From the NCBI RefSeq assembly GCF_000382325.1, contig NZ_KB908057.1, positions 480,590 through 544,589 of the forward strand: a stretch of 64,000 nucleotides of DNA. The letters run 5' to 3'. Below the pieces are notes generated by a model. It made no database searches, was not told the DNA's origin, and was given only the letters and a program-made list of their open reading frames with translations. The position numbers were made by a program, and so were the translations under genes. This DNA is from Woodsholea maritima DSM 17123. GTDB taxonomy: Bacteria; Pseudomonadota; Alphaproteobacteria; Caulobacterales; Maricaulaceae. Positions 17,288 through 25,448 of the stretch are shown piece after piece (the stretch's first letter is position 1; every line of letters starts with the position of its first letter).

Positions 17288-18832
17288 ATGAAGCCTGAAG
17301 GGACGACAGATCCGAATGAGCATTATCTCAAGACCGAGTTCTATGAGACCTTTACACGTGATTTCGAAGTCATTGAATTTTTAAAGGCGGGCTGTCTGGA
17401 TGGGGTCTGGTATTGGGATTTAGAAAACCCCGATCAGGAATGGATGAGCCCCAAATTCTGGTCTACCCTGGGTTATGATTATCGCGATAAAGCCCATTCG
17501 CCTGAAGCTTGGCAGGGTTTGATCCATCCCGATGATCTTAAAGTGGCCCTGGATAATTTCCATCAACACTGCGCCGATCCCAACTATCCTTATGATCAAA
17601 TTGTACGCTATCGCCATTCCAACGGATCCACGGTGTGGGTCAGGTGCCGTGGCATCGCCATTCGTAAACCCGATGGCACGCCGGTCCGCTTGTTGGGTGT
17701 GCATACCGATGTCACCGCGCTGAAAGAGGCGGAAATAGAACTTCAGACCAAGAATGATGAGCTTGCTGCGACGGCGCGCACTCTGGCTCAGCGTGAAGGC
17801 GATCTCCAGCTGATCATTGATAATATGCCGACGATGATTTGGTATAAGGATGAGCATAACACGATCCTGCGCGCCAATAAGGCGGTCGCAGACTCGCTCG
17901 GCTTAACCACCCAGGATCTTGAAAACGCTGATACCTATGCGCTGCATCCCGAAATGGCGAAGACATATCATGACGATGATCTGGCGGTTTTAAGCGCCGG
18001 TAAAGCGCGCCATGGCATGGTTGAAGTCTATGAGGGCGAAGATGGTCAGCGCCATTGGGTTTCGACCGATAAAATTCCTCTCACTACCACGCGCGGTGAA
18101 CGCACCTTATTGGTGATTGCGCGTGATGTCAGTGATCTGAAACAACGCGAAGAGCGTTTGGATAAGAGCCTGCGCGATTTTACTTTTGCAGCTTCGCATG
18201 ATCTGCAAGAGCCTTTGCGCCGGGCCATGTTACTGGCGGATACAATTCGCAAAGACTTAAATGAAACAGGGTCTGTGACCAGCCAAGTCGCGCTTAATCA
18301 ATTATTGTCTGGCCTGTCGCACATGCGGGTGTTGGTGAAAAATCTGTTCGTCTTGGCAAGTTTGAATACTGAAACTTTGAACAAAACCTCTGTCGATCTC
18401 AATCACGTGCTCGACGAGGCTCTGACGCGCCATAAAGATCTTTTGGCGGATAATAAAGCGGAGATTGATCGACCGAATTTACCGACGATCTCTGGTGAGC
18501 GCGATCTGTTGGTTCAAGTTTTCTCCAATTTGATTTCTAACGCGTGTCTTTATCGTTCCAGTGCGCCGTTAAAGATTGCCCTTGAAGTCGAACTGTGTCC
18601 TGAAACCCATGACGTGAGCATCATCTTCAGTGATAATGGCGCAGGGATAGCCCCAGAGCTTCAGGAAAAAGTGTTTGAGCCCTTCAGACGCCTTCATCAC
18701 GCCCATGAGCGCGAAGGTATTGGTTTAGGTCTTGCGATTGCACGACAAATTGTTCACCTTCATGAGGGTGAAATAAAACTGGATCCAAACTATCGTGACG
18801 GATCACGATTTTTAATAACACTTCGCGGATGA
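17288..18832 (+). CDS. Soluble PAS-PAS histidine kinase
   Basis: A 514-residue kinase without membrane helices. A PAS/PAC domain lies at about 35-150 (the YRHSNGSTVWVRCRGIAI text), a coiled segment at 150-170, and a second PAS at about 175-295. The dimerisation box has His304 in ASHDLQEPLRR. The ATPase domain has the N-box LISNACLYR, G1 box DNGAGI and G2 box GIGLGLAIARQI. The H-box subtype matches phytochrome-like kinases that pair with Rcp1-type receivers, and such a receiver follows directly. The signal is unknown. It starts after an AGGGAGG site. Confidence 0.93.
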   Translation: MKPEGTTDPNEHYLKTEFYETFTRDFEVIEFLKAGCLDGVWYWDLENPDQEWMSPKFWSTLGYDYRDKAHSPEAWQGLIHPDDLKVALDNFHQHCADPNYPYDQIVRYRHSNGSTVWVRCRGIAIRKPDGTPVRLLGVHTDVTALKEAEIELQTKNDELAATARTLAQREGDLQLIIDNMPTMIWYKDEHNTILRANKAVADSLGLTTQDLENADTYALHPEMAKTYHDDDLAVLSAGKARHGMVEVYEGEDGQRHWVSTDKIPLTTTRGERTLLVIARDVSDLKQREERLDKSLRDFTFAASHDLQEPLRRAMLLADTIRKDLNETGSVTSQVALNQLLSGLSHMRVLVKNLFVLASLNTETLNKTSVDLNHVLDEALTRHKDLLADNKAEIDRPNLPTISGERDLLVQVFSNLISNACLYRSSAPLKIALEVELCPETHDVSIIFSDNGAGIAPELQEKVFEPFRRLHHAHEREGIGLGLAIARQIVHLHEGEIKLDPNYRDGSRFLITLRG

Positions 18833-18843
18833 AAGAGGGGCGT

Positions 18844-19248
18844 ATGAGCTATCGTATTTTGATTGTGGAGGATGATCCCCTGGATAGTCATCTGATCACC
18901 AAGGCCCTGCAATCTGCTCAGCCTGATGCTGTCCTTGACTATGCCCAGGATGGCGAAGAGGCGCTGGAGCATCTGTCTAAATCGCCTTTACCGTCTTTGA
19001 TCGTTCTCGATCTCAATATGCCACGCATGGATGGCCAGACATTTTTAGCGCGGGTTAAGGGCGATGAGACGTTGCGTAAAATTCCCACGCTGGTCTTATC
19101 GACCTCAGATAGTAAGCGTGAAATTGATGAGTGTTATAAGCGCCACGCCAACGCCTATTTGGTAAAACCCGACTCGCTCGATGGCTATAATCGGATCGCA
19201 GGGCGGGTGCGCGATTTCTGGATGGAAGAAGTTCGCCTCGCAGTGTAA
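18844..19248 (+). CDS. Rcp1-like single-domain response regulator
   Basis: A 134-residue receiver domain only. The acidic pocket is ED-D at 9-11, the phosphoacceptor is Asp56 in VLDLNMPRMDG, the switch Ser/Thr lies in LSTSDS, and Lys108 is in YLVKP. The CYKRHANAYLVKP text is typical of Rcp1-like receivers. The start is at MSYRILIV with GAGGGG 5-10 bases upstream; the kinase stop is 11 bp before. It has no output domain, so it would act by protein-protein contact or phosphotransfer. A second receiver of this type lies at 22478-22906. Confidence 0.94.
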   Translation: MSYRILIVEDDPLDSHLITKALQSAQPDAVLDYAQDGEEALEHLSKSPLPSLIVLDLNMPRMDGQTFLARVKGDETLRKIPTLVLSTSDSKREIDECYKRHANAYLVKPDSLDGYNRIAGRVRDFWMEEVRLAV

Positions 19249-19580
19249 AACGCCATTAATTAATGGGTTTATGCAATCTTGAGCCGTAGAGGGCGTTGAT
19301 AGAAAGGCGGACATTGCCCAGTATATGCGTATCATGCAAAGAGTGGTGCAATAATGCAACTTGCCGCATGTGGCGCTATTGCTTTTTGGCAACGCATTGA
19401 AGAGGCTCGATTATTTTTGCGAGAAATGTCCGTGCACCCAAGATGTGAGGGGGCATTCGCTCTAACAATCTGAAAGTTTAACCTTTCTGGATATGAAATT
19501 TCACAAAACTGTAGTGGAATTTCGCAGCCGCACAAATATGGTCCGCCCGCTTTATACCCATATGGTTCAGGGGGACTTCC
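19249..19580. other. 332-bp gene-free leader region of the TonB receptor
   Basis: No convincing gene. It holds the self-complementary CCATTAATTAATGG (19253-19266) just after the receiver stop, and two similar elements GAAATTTC (19495-19502, inside the 10-bp palindrome TGAAATTTCA) and GGAATTTC (19516-19523), 21 bp apart, i.e. two helical turns, which could be tandem operator sites. GGGGGA before 19581 is the receptor ribosome-binding site. Confidence 0.4.
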
Positions 19581-21800
19581 ATGCCATTCTTCAAATCAGG
19601 CCTGTTGGCCGGTGCTGCGATCATCGCGCTGGCCGGTGTTGCTCAGGCACAAGAGACTGCCCGTTTGGAAACGATCGTTGTGACCGCTCAAAAGCGTGAG
19701 CAGGACCAACGCGAGGTTCCATTTTCAATTGCGACCCTGTCGGGTGAGCAATATGACACGATTTTTGCCGCTGGCGGTGACATCATCGAGCTGGGTGCGC
19801 GTATCCCTAGCGTTTATGCTGAAACCTCTAACGGTCGTTATGCGCCGCGTTTCTATATCCGTGGCTTTGGTAATGTTGACTTTGACTTTACCGCATCTCA
19901 GCCTGTTTCAGTCGTTCAAGACGAAGTGGTTCTGGAAAGCGTTTACCTCAAAGGCTTTCCTATGTTCGACGTCAAGCAGATCGAAGTTCTGCGTGGCCCA
20001 CAAGGGACGTTGTTCGGTCGCAACACTCCTGCCGGTGTGATCAAAATCGACACGGTTAAGCCAGGTGATGCGTTCGAAGCGAATTTCACCGCTGCTTATG
20101 GCTCTTTTGATACCGCGCGTGTCGAAGGCGGCGTCACCTATCCTGTCATGGATAACCTGTCTGTACGTGTGGCGGGTTTGGTCAATTCACGCAATGATTG
20201 GATCGACAACGCCAACCAAAACACCAATTTCGCCAGCAATGAAGGCGATGATTTGGGTGGGTATAAAGATGTTGCCGTTCGCGCGCACATCGCATGGGAG
20301 CCGATTGAAGGCCTCTCAACTTTGACCACTTTGCAATACCGCGAGCTGGATGGCACCTCGACCTTGTTCCGTGCCAACATCCTCAACAAAGGCTCTAACA
20401 AGCTGAATGATCGTTTTGATCGTGACACGGTCTTCTTCGATGGCGGTCGTAACCACTTCCAATATCAAGAGACTTATTCTGCGTCTTTCCGCGCTGATTA
20501 TGATCTGGGCTTTGCGGATCTGACCTCTATCACGGCGTATTATGAAGGTGATAGCGCGGGCAATGGCGATATCGATGGTGGTTTGGTGGGCAATACCTCA
20601 CAAACCGGTTTTGTGCCTTTCCCATCTGAATCCGGTACGCTTGACAGCGATCTGCAACAATACACCCAAGAAATCCGTCTTTCTAACCATGAAGGGCGTT
20701 TGGGTTGGCAGGTCGGTGCTTTCTTCTTCAAAGAAGACATCCGTTTGATCAGCGCCTCTTTCAATGGTTTTGGTGCGCCAGCACCAACCATCGTGACCGA
20801 TCTGAAGCAAACCAGCACCGCTTGGGCGATCTTCGGTCAAGGCGAGTATGCGGTGAATGACCAGCTGACCATCACGGCGGGCTTGCGCTACACCGACGAT
20901 GATCGTGATTTTGCCGGTTACCGTACTTTCCCCGCCACGCGTTTGTTGGCTGTCTCTGATGAAGCTTCAGACGAGCAGATCAGCTGGGATCTGAGTGCGC
21001 TTTATGCTTACAACGATGATGTCAACCTGTATGCACGTGTTGCGCGTGGTTACCGCGGGCCTTCTATCCAGGGTCGTATTAACTTTGCCGATACCGTGAC
21101 CAAAGCTGATTCTGAGACCGTAACGTCTTTCGAAGTCGGTATGAAATCAGAGCTCATGGATGATCGTCTGCAGTTTAACGCGGCCGCTTTCCGTTACATC
21201 GTGAAGGACCAACAATTCACCGCGATCGGTGGTGATGGTAACTTCAACCGCTTGATTAATGCTGATGAAGGCTTGGGCTATGGCGTCGAGCTGGAAACCA
21301 TTTACGCTGTAACCGACAATTTCACTCTGACCGGTGGTTTCAGTTGGAATAAAACCGAAATCCGTGATGATAATCTGCGCGTTGCCTATTGCGGCGGCGG
21401 TTGTACGGTAACGGATCCAACCGTGGTTGTAGGTGGCAAATCTGTTGCTGAAATCAACGGCAACCCATTCCCGCAAGCTCCAGATATCATTGCGAACATT
21501 ACTGCTCGCTATGCGATCCCTGCAGGCAATGGTGAGTTTTACGCCCTAGGTGATTGGAATTACCAAGGTCGGACCAATTTCTTCCTGTATGAATCAAAAG
21601 AGTTCAACTCGAAAGGTAATCATGAAGGCGGTCTGCGTTTGGGTTATGTCAAAGATGATGGCTCTTGGGACTTCTCTGTTTTCGCGCGTAACATCACGAA
21701 CGAGAAAAATCTCTTGGGTGCGATCGACTTTAACAACCTGACGGGCTTCGTGAACGAGCCTCGTACTTTGGGTGTTGAGTTGAAAGCGCGTTTCAACTAA
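19581..21800 (+). CDS. TonB-dependent outer-membrane receptor
   Basis: A 739-residue precursor. The signal peptide ends near residue 23 (VAQA-QE), followed by the TonB-box-like LETIVVTAQKRE (28-39), a plug domain (RFYIRGFGN, EVLRGPQGTLFGRNTPAGVI near 135-155) and a beta-barrel ending in a C-terminal aromatic (KARFN). It belongs to the large FyuA/sphingomonad-type group whose substrates range from siderophores to aromatics and sugars; this one cannot be assigned. Codons favour GGT/CGT more than neighbours, suggesting high expression. A strong terminator follows. Position next to the PAS kinase and two receivers hints at signal-controlled uptake, but this is only context. Confidence 0.93.
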   Translation: MPFFKSGLLAGAAIIALAGVAQAQETARLETIVVTAQKREQDQREVPFSIATLSGEQYDTIFAAGGDIIELGARIPSVYAETSNGRYAPRFYIRGFGNVDFDFTASQPVSVVQDEVVLESVYLKGFPMFDVKQIEVLRGPQGTLFGRNTPAGVIKIDTVKPGDAFEANFTAAYGSFDTARVEGGVTYPVMDNLSVRVAGLVNSRNDWIDNANQNTNFASNEGDDLGGYKDVAVRAHIAWEPIEGLSTLTTLQYRELDGTSTLFRANILNKGSNKLNDRFDRDTVFFDGGRNHFQYQETYSASFRADYDLGFADLTSITAYYEGDSAGNGDIDGGLVGNTSQTGFVPFPSESGTLDSDLQQYTQEIRLSNHEGRLGWQVGAFFFKEDIRLISASFNGFGAPAPTIVTDLKQTSTAWAIFGQGEYAVNDQLTITAGLRYTDDDRDFAGYRTFPATRLLAVSDEASDEQISWDLSALYAYNDDVNLYARVARGYRGPSIQGRINFADTVTKADSETVTSFEVGMKSELMDDRLQFNAAAFRYIVKDQQFTAIGGDGNFNRLINADEGLGYGVELETIYAVTDNFTLTGGFSWNKTEIRDDNLRVAYCGGGCTVTDPTVVVGGKSVAEINGNPFPQAPDIIANITARYAIPAGNGEFYALGDWNYQGRTNFFLYESKEFNSKGNHEGGLRLGYVKDDGSWDFSVFARNITNEKNLLGAIDFNNLTGFVNEPRTLGVELKARFN

Positions 21801-21823
21801 GACGCACTTTCAAGTAGAGATTG

Positions 21824-21856
21824 AGGGCTGTCCTAATTCTAGGGCAGCCCTTTTTT
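21824..21856 (+). terminator. Terminator after TonB receptor
   Basis: 11-bp stem (AGGGCTGTCCT with AGGGCAGCCCT, one G-T pair), 6-nt loop, T6 run. Confidence 0.9.
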
Positions 21857-22078
21857 CTGGCCATTTTAAATATTCATAGTAATATATGCTTTACATAGCG
21901 CTTACATGTTTATTAATAATATGTGATATAAATTATAAGTATCTGATTTTCCATATTTCATTTGATTTCTTTGGCGCGATACTAATGCGCGGTAGCCTTT
22001 TTTCTATTGTCTATATTTTTATCACCTTGGACATCTGGCCCCTCTATTATTGTTTTTTATGAGTAGAGTGGAGCTCAA

Positions 22079-22459
22079 ATGGAAAGTGAATGGGCAGGGC
22101 GTTTACGCCAAATTCGTCGTCAACATCGGCTTACGCAAGAGGCCTTGGCCAGTGAGCTGGAAGTGAGCCAGGCGTTGATCTCGCGCCGGGAGAGCGGTGA
22201 GATTGTACCCGGGCGCAGTAATCGTGAAAAACTCACGCGTTATTTAGAAGATCCGCGCCATGTATCACCCTATCGCCGCTTGCGATTGATGACCCAGTTG
22301 AATCCGAGTTTTAGCGCTATTTTAGAGCGTCGGGCAATAAATAGCCTGGTACTGGCTGAGGTTAGTCAGGGTCTGCGAGACAATTCCCTGACAATGCACG
22401 CTATGGTGAGTTGGACGGGCAGTAGCCTTGTGCGGTTTGATCAACCCGTAAACGGATAA
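22079..22459 (+). CDS. XRE-family helix-turn-helix protein
   Basis: A 126-residue protein with a Cro/CI-type DNA-binding domain at residues 7-58 (LRQIRRQHRLTQEALASELEV, then SQALISRRESGE). The second half (60-126) is not a recognised effector domain; it contains a Leu-rich amphipathic stretch probably used for dimerisation. The 220 bp upstream are markedly AT-rich compared with the rest of the window, a common sign of an acquired or tightly regulated gene. It converges on the receiver gene at 22478 with 18 bp between stops. Confidence 0.8.
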   Translation: MESEWAGRLRQIRRQHRLTQEALASELEVSQALISRRESGEIVPGRSNREKLTRYLEDPRHVSPYRRLRLMTQLNPSFSAILERRAINSLVLAEVSQGLRDNSLTMHAMVSWTGSSLVRFDQPVNG

Positions 22460-22477
22460 CCGAGTTTGGCTGGGGGG

Positions 22478-22906
22478 CTAAATGGCTCGGATTTTGACGG
22501 CTGTTTGTAAAATTGAGCAAACAATGAGTAGCGCTGCGCTATAATCTTCTAAAGACTGAGGTTTTCTGACCAAAGAAGCGACATTATTAAAGGCGCTTGA
22601 GGCTATACGCATGCGTTCAGGATTACCGGAAAAGACAATGACCGGAATAGTGTCAAGGCTTTGATCGTTAAGCAGGCCTTGCAAAACCCAAATTCCATCC
22701 TCGCCTTTAAGTTTGAGATCCAGGACGATGCAGTCCGGCTGATCAAGCTCGTTATTTTTTAGTATTTCCAGCGCCTCGCCGCCCTGGGTGGCGCGTACAA
22801 GGCGTGCGCGCGGTGATTGATCGCGCAATACCCGTTCAAATAACAGGGCATCTTGATCATCGTCCTCAACTAAGAGAACCAATGGCGAAAGTGGCATCTG
22901 TTTCAT
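22478..22906 (-). CDS. Single-domain response regulator, Rcp1-like
   Basis: A 142-residue receiver. The acidic residues are EDDD at 14-17, phosphoacceptor Asp63 in VLDLKLKGEDG, conserved Ser in FSGNPE, and Lys115 in VRKPQS. The C-terminal helix (YSAALLIVCSILQTAVKI) is more hydrophobic than in the receiver at 18844. The ATG at 22906 has GGGGTGA six bases upstream. No kinase is adjacent; the PAS kinase at 17288 is the nearest candidate partner. Confidence 0.9.
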   Translation of the reverse strand: MKQMPLSPLVLLVEDDDQDALLFERVLRDQSPRARLVRATQGGEALEILKNNELDQPDCIVLDLKLKGEDGIWVLQGLLNDQSLDTIPVIVFSGNPERMRIASSAFNNVASLVRKPQSLEDYSAALLIVCSILQTAVKIRAI

Positions 22907-22940
22907 GAATCACCCCAGAAAATTGAACGCGCTCAGATTA

Positions 22941-22968
22941 CACGGCTTGGCTTTATAGCCAAGCCGTG
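22941..22968 (-). terminator. Perfect 12-bp hairpin between two minus-strand genes
   Basis: CACGGCTTGGCT and AGCCAAGCCGTG are perfectly complementary around a TTAT loop. The hairpin sits 26 bp after the stop of the 207-residue secreted protein gene. The following T run on the minus strand is weak, so it may be a Rho-aided terminator, a processing hairpin or part of the leader of the receiver gene downstream. Confidence 0.6.
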
Positions 22969-22994
22969 AAGTAAGCTGGGGTGGTTTAAAGCTG

Positions 22995-23618
22995 TTAATG
23001 CTCTCTTTCTACACGGAAAAAGCGACTTTGATTGTTCAGGCGCATATAATATGCGCCAAGACTGCGTCGTTCAATCTCGGCGGTCTCGTATTCACCAATG
23101 ACGCGAACATAGGTGTTGTCTTTTTGTTGCCAGATCTGACCGTTGGTGAGGTGAATTTCAAGCTTACCGCGTGCGCCTTCTCGAACATGATCAACCTGAA
23201 GGCCTGTTAAGCCCCGTATTTCGCCATCGTTGTCGCGATCAACGCTAACGCCATCTGCGTCCACTTCTGGCCCTTGGGCTGATGGGGAAGGGGGGGGGGA
23301 GGTTGCATCAAGCGCGCTACGTTGCGCAAAAATCGAATTGGTAAGTCGCGATAGGCCTGACAGATTGAGGCCAAAGCCGTCGCGTTGCGCTTCAGCAACC
23401 TGAGCGCGTTCGACTATGGCGATTTGTCCGCCTTGATAAGCTTGGCCGAGTGCTGCAATGGCAGTGTCCTGACAGGCCAAACGCGCTTGTGGGTCAGTGT
23501 GACTTTGACAAGCCAAGACGGCTTCGATGCTTTTTGAGCCAAGCTCTTGGGCGAAGCTCGCCGAAGGCAAGAGGCCTAAACTCAATGTTATAGCTATTAT
23601 TATACGCGTCATTGCCAT
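22995..23618 (-). CDS. Secreted hypothetical protein with a homopolymeric C10 tract
   Basis: A 207-residue precursor with signal peptide (MAMTRIIIAITLSLGLLPSA, cleavage near FAQ-E at 23-24). A first domain (30-90) has two Cys (CQSHTDPQARLACQD) that could pair; a Pro/Ser-rich linker (SPPPSPS near 105-112) is encoded by a run of ten C on the coding strand (G10 on the plus strand at 23290-23299); and a C-terminal domain of about 70 residues has beta-rich text (GKLEIHLTNGQIWQQKDNT, then RRSLGAYYMRLN). I do not recognise the family. The C-terminal domain text resembles small periplasmic beta-sandwich proteins of alphaproteobacteria, without an assigned role. Confidence 0.75.
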   Translation of the reverse strand: MAMTRIIIAITLSLGLLPSASFAQELGSKSIEAVLACQSHTDPQARLACQDTAIAALGQAYQGGQIAIVERAQVAEAQRDGFGLNLSGLSRLTNSIFAQRSALDATSPPPSPSAQGPEVDADGVSVDRDNDGEIRGLTGLQVDHVREGARGKLEIHLTNGQIWQQKDNTYVRVIGEYETAEIERRSLGAYYMRLNNQSRFFRVEREH

Positions 23619-24359
23619 TTCCTCTCAGGTCCCAACCCCAGTGTTTCGATCTGTGTTTAGCTTAATTCAGGGCTAGCAGAAAGCGCGAGCTTAATTGTCA
23701 TCTTGACCTAAAGTCAGCGCGTACGCAGTTCGCCATTCTGCAAGTTCTTGATGTATAAAGAAAACATGGCGCACGCAAAATAGGTTAAAAATTCAAGTCT
23801 AACTTTCCTTTTATCGCCTATTAGATATGAACAACCAATAGGGGAGGGGTGTATGCGCGTCTATTCAAATCGGACTTGAGTTTTGCGCTACGCTTCATCG
23901 CCTTTGGTGTAAATTTGACGTGTTAAGGCGTGCGGGCAGGGTTCAGGCCCTGCCTTACCGGCCTCAAGACAAGGGGCGTTTGAGCCTCTCACTTTTTTAA
24001 CACGCGGGCTGAATCTTTAGAGGTGGCGTGATCTTGCCACACGGTGTGTTAACCGAATGGGCCCATGTGAGTTCAGGTGGAGATGAACGGTTCTGACATC
24101 GAAGAAGATGAATTTGCGATTCCTAAGGGTGGGGTTGAAGTCTACATCCCGGCAATAGTTCGCGGTGTAATGTGAAGGCTGTATGTAATCTTGCGCAAAG
24201 ACCCAGCGTTGTTGAGTTGATCACGAAAAACGTTCATTTCAGTTGGTAAGGCTGAATATAGCCGGATCATTTTATGCGTTAAGGAAACGATTTTCGACTG
24301 GCGTAAAAAGCATAGATGCCTAAGAATGCGCCATCATCGAAGGATGTGAGGACAAAACT
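23619..24359. other. 741-bp gene-free region
   Basis: I find no supported protein gene. It contains a closed RNA-like structure at 23919-24004 (listed separately) and a 30-codon frame at 24083-24175 preceded by AGGTGGAG, which is too short to support. The rest shows no repeat or known motif; divergent start signals of the secreted-protein gene and of the GlxA-type regulator must lie at its ends. Confidence 0.5.
23919..24004. ncRNA. Candidate structured RNA (three-stem, 86 nt)
   Basis: An outer 8-bp stem CGTGTTAA (23919-23926)/TTAACACG (23997-24004) encloses two hairpins: GGCAGGG/CCCTGCC (23935-23954, loop TTCAGG) and AGGGGC/GCCTCT (23972-23989, one G-T pair) followed by T6 (23993-23998). Read on the plus strand, the second hairpin plus T6 also works as an intrinsic terminator. 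No promoter was identified with confidence. No known RNA family was recognised. Confidence 0.35.
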
Positions 24360-25346
24360 ATGAATATGATCGCGCCCCATCAACCCCGTCGGGTTTGTGC
24401 TTTGATCCCGGCTCAGGCTCATATGTTTGAGCTGTCGATTTGCGCGGAAATCTTTGGCTTGGATCGCCGTGAAGATGTGGGCCGACGTCTTTATGAATTC
24501 TCTTTGGTCAGCGCGGAGCCTCAAGTTACGTGTAGTATCACGGGTATTCAGCTCAGCGGGCTAAAGCCGCTTTCGACCCTGGATGGCGCGGATCTCATTC
24601 TCATTCCATCCTGGTCGCGCAAAGGCGATACTGCGCCCGCGATTTTAAACGCGCTCATTCGTGCCCATCAGCGCGGTGCGGTCGTGGCCTCGATCTGTTC
24701 GGGGGCGTTTTTACTGGCGGAGGCGAGCTTGCTGAAGGGTCGCCGTGCCACAACTCATTGGAAATTTTTAGATGATTTGACCCTGGCCGATCCACGCACC
24801 CGTATTGAGCCCAATGTGCTGTATGTCGATGAGGGGGATATTCTGACCTCTGCGGGCTCTGCGGCCGGTTTGGATTTGTGCCTACATCTGGTGCGCCGTG
24901 ATTATGGGCCAGATATTGCCAATATGATTGCCCAACGCTTGGTCTTGCCTGCGCACCGTGAAGGCGGCCAGGCGCAATATGTACCGCGCCCCGTGTCGAG
25001 CCGTTTGGACGGTGATATCGCGCCGATTTTGGAGCGTATCCGCACCAAGCTCAATGAAGATTGGCCCGTGTCGCGCATGGCGCGTGAGGCGGCGATGAGT
25101 GAGCGGACTTTCGTGCGCCGCTTCCGCGAGACCACTGCGCAAAGCCCGCTGGTCTGGTTGATTGGCGAACGGATCACCTATGCGCGTGACTTGTTGGAGA
25201 CCAAGCCGTTTAGCGTCGATGTCGTCGCACAACGCGCTGGTTTTGGTTCTTCAGAAAGCTTTCGGGTGCATTTCCGCCGCCGCCTCGGCGTTTCGCCCAG
25301 CACCTATCGCCGCTCATTCTCCTGGAAAGAGCCTGTGCAAGCATAG
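24360..25346 (+). CDS. GlxA/FtrA-type AraC regulator with DJ-1/PfpI domain
   Basis: A 328-residue protein. Residues 10-195 form a DJ-1/PfpI-like domain with the nucleophile-elbow text VASICSGAFLLAEA (Cys113) and a following TTHW motif; residues 220-325 form an AraC double helix-turn-helix (SRMAREAAMSERTFVRRF, and VAQRAGFGSSESFRVHFRR). The group contains activators of amino-acid, betaine and aldehyde-related catabolism. The natural target is likely adjacent or distant catabolic genes; the next gene, a repeat protein 102 bp downstream in the same direction, is the only local candidate. Confidence 0.9.
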   Translation: MNMIAPHQPRRVCALIPAQAHMFELSICAEIFGLDRREDVGRRLYEFSLVSAEPQVTCSITGIQLSGLKPLSTLDGADLILIPSWSRKGDTAPAILNALIRAHQRGAVVASICSGAFLLAEASLLKGRRATTHWKFLDDLTLADPRTRIEPNVLYVDEGDILTSAGSAAGLDLCLHLVRRDYGPDIANMIAQRLVLPAHREGGQAQYVPRPVSSRLDGDIAPILERIRTKLNEDWPVSRMAREAAMSERTFVRRFRETTAQSPLVWLIGERITYARDLLETKPFSVDVVAQRAGFGSSESFRVHFRRRLGVSPSTYRRSFSWKEPVQA

Positions 25347-25448
25347 GGCTTAGAAGCCAAGGCGAAAGGCCTAAGCTTTCAATCGCCTTGTTCCCCGTCC
25401 TTTGCTATGCCATCTTCAACCTTAGAGGGAACAGGCGAGGGGGAAGTT

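Noticed and set aside
19354..19473. 39-codon frame upstream of the TonB receptor
   Set aside because: No ribosome-binding site and no protein-like pattern; chance frame in a leader region.
21857..22078. AT-rich stretch before the XRE gene as a genomic-island border
   Set aside because: No tRNA, direct repeat, integrase or other mobile marker is nearby; base composition alone is not enough.
24083..24175. 30-codon frame with AGGTGGAG in front, in the gene-free region
   Set aside because: Too short and without any supporting homology or hydrophobic pattern; kept only as a remark.
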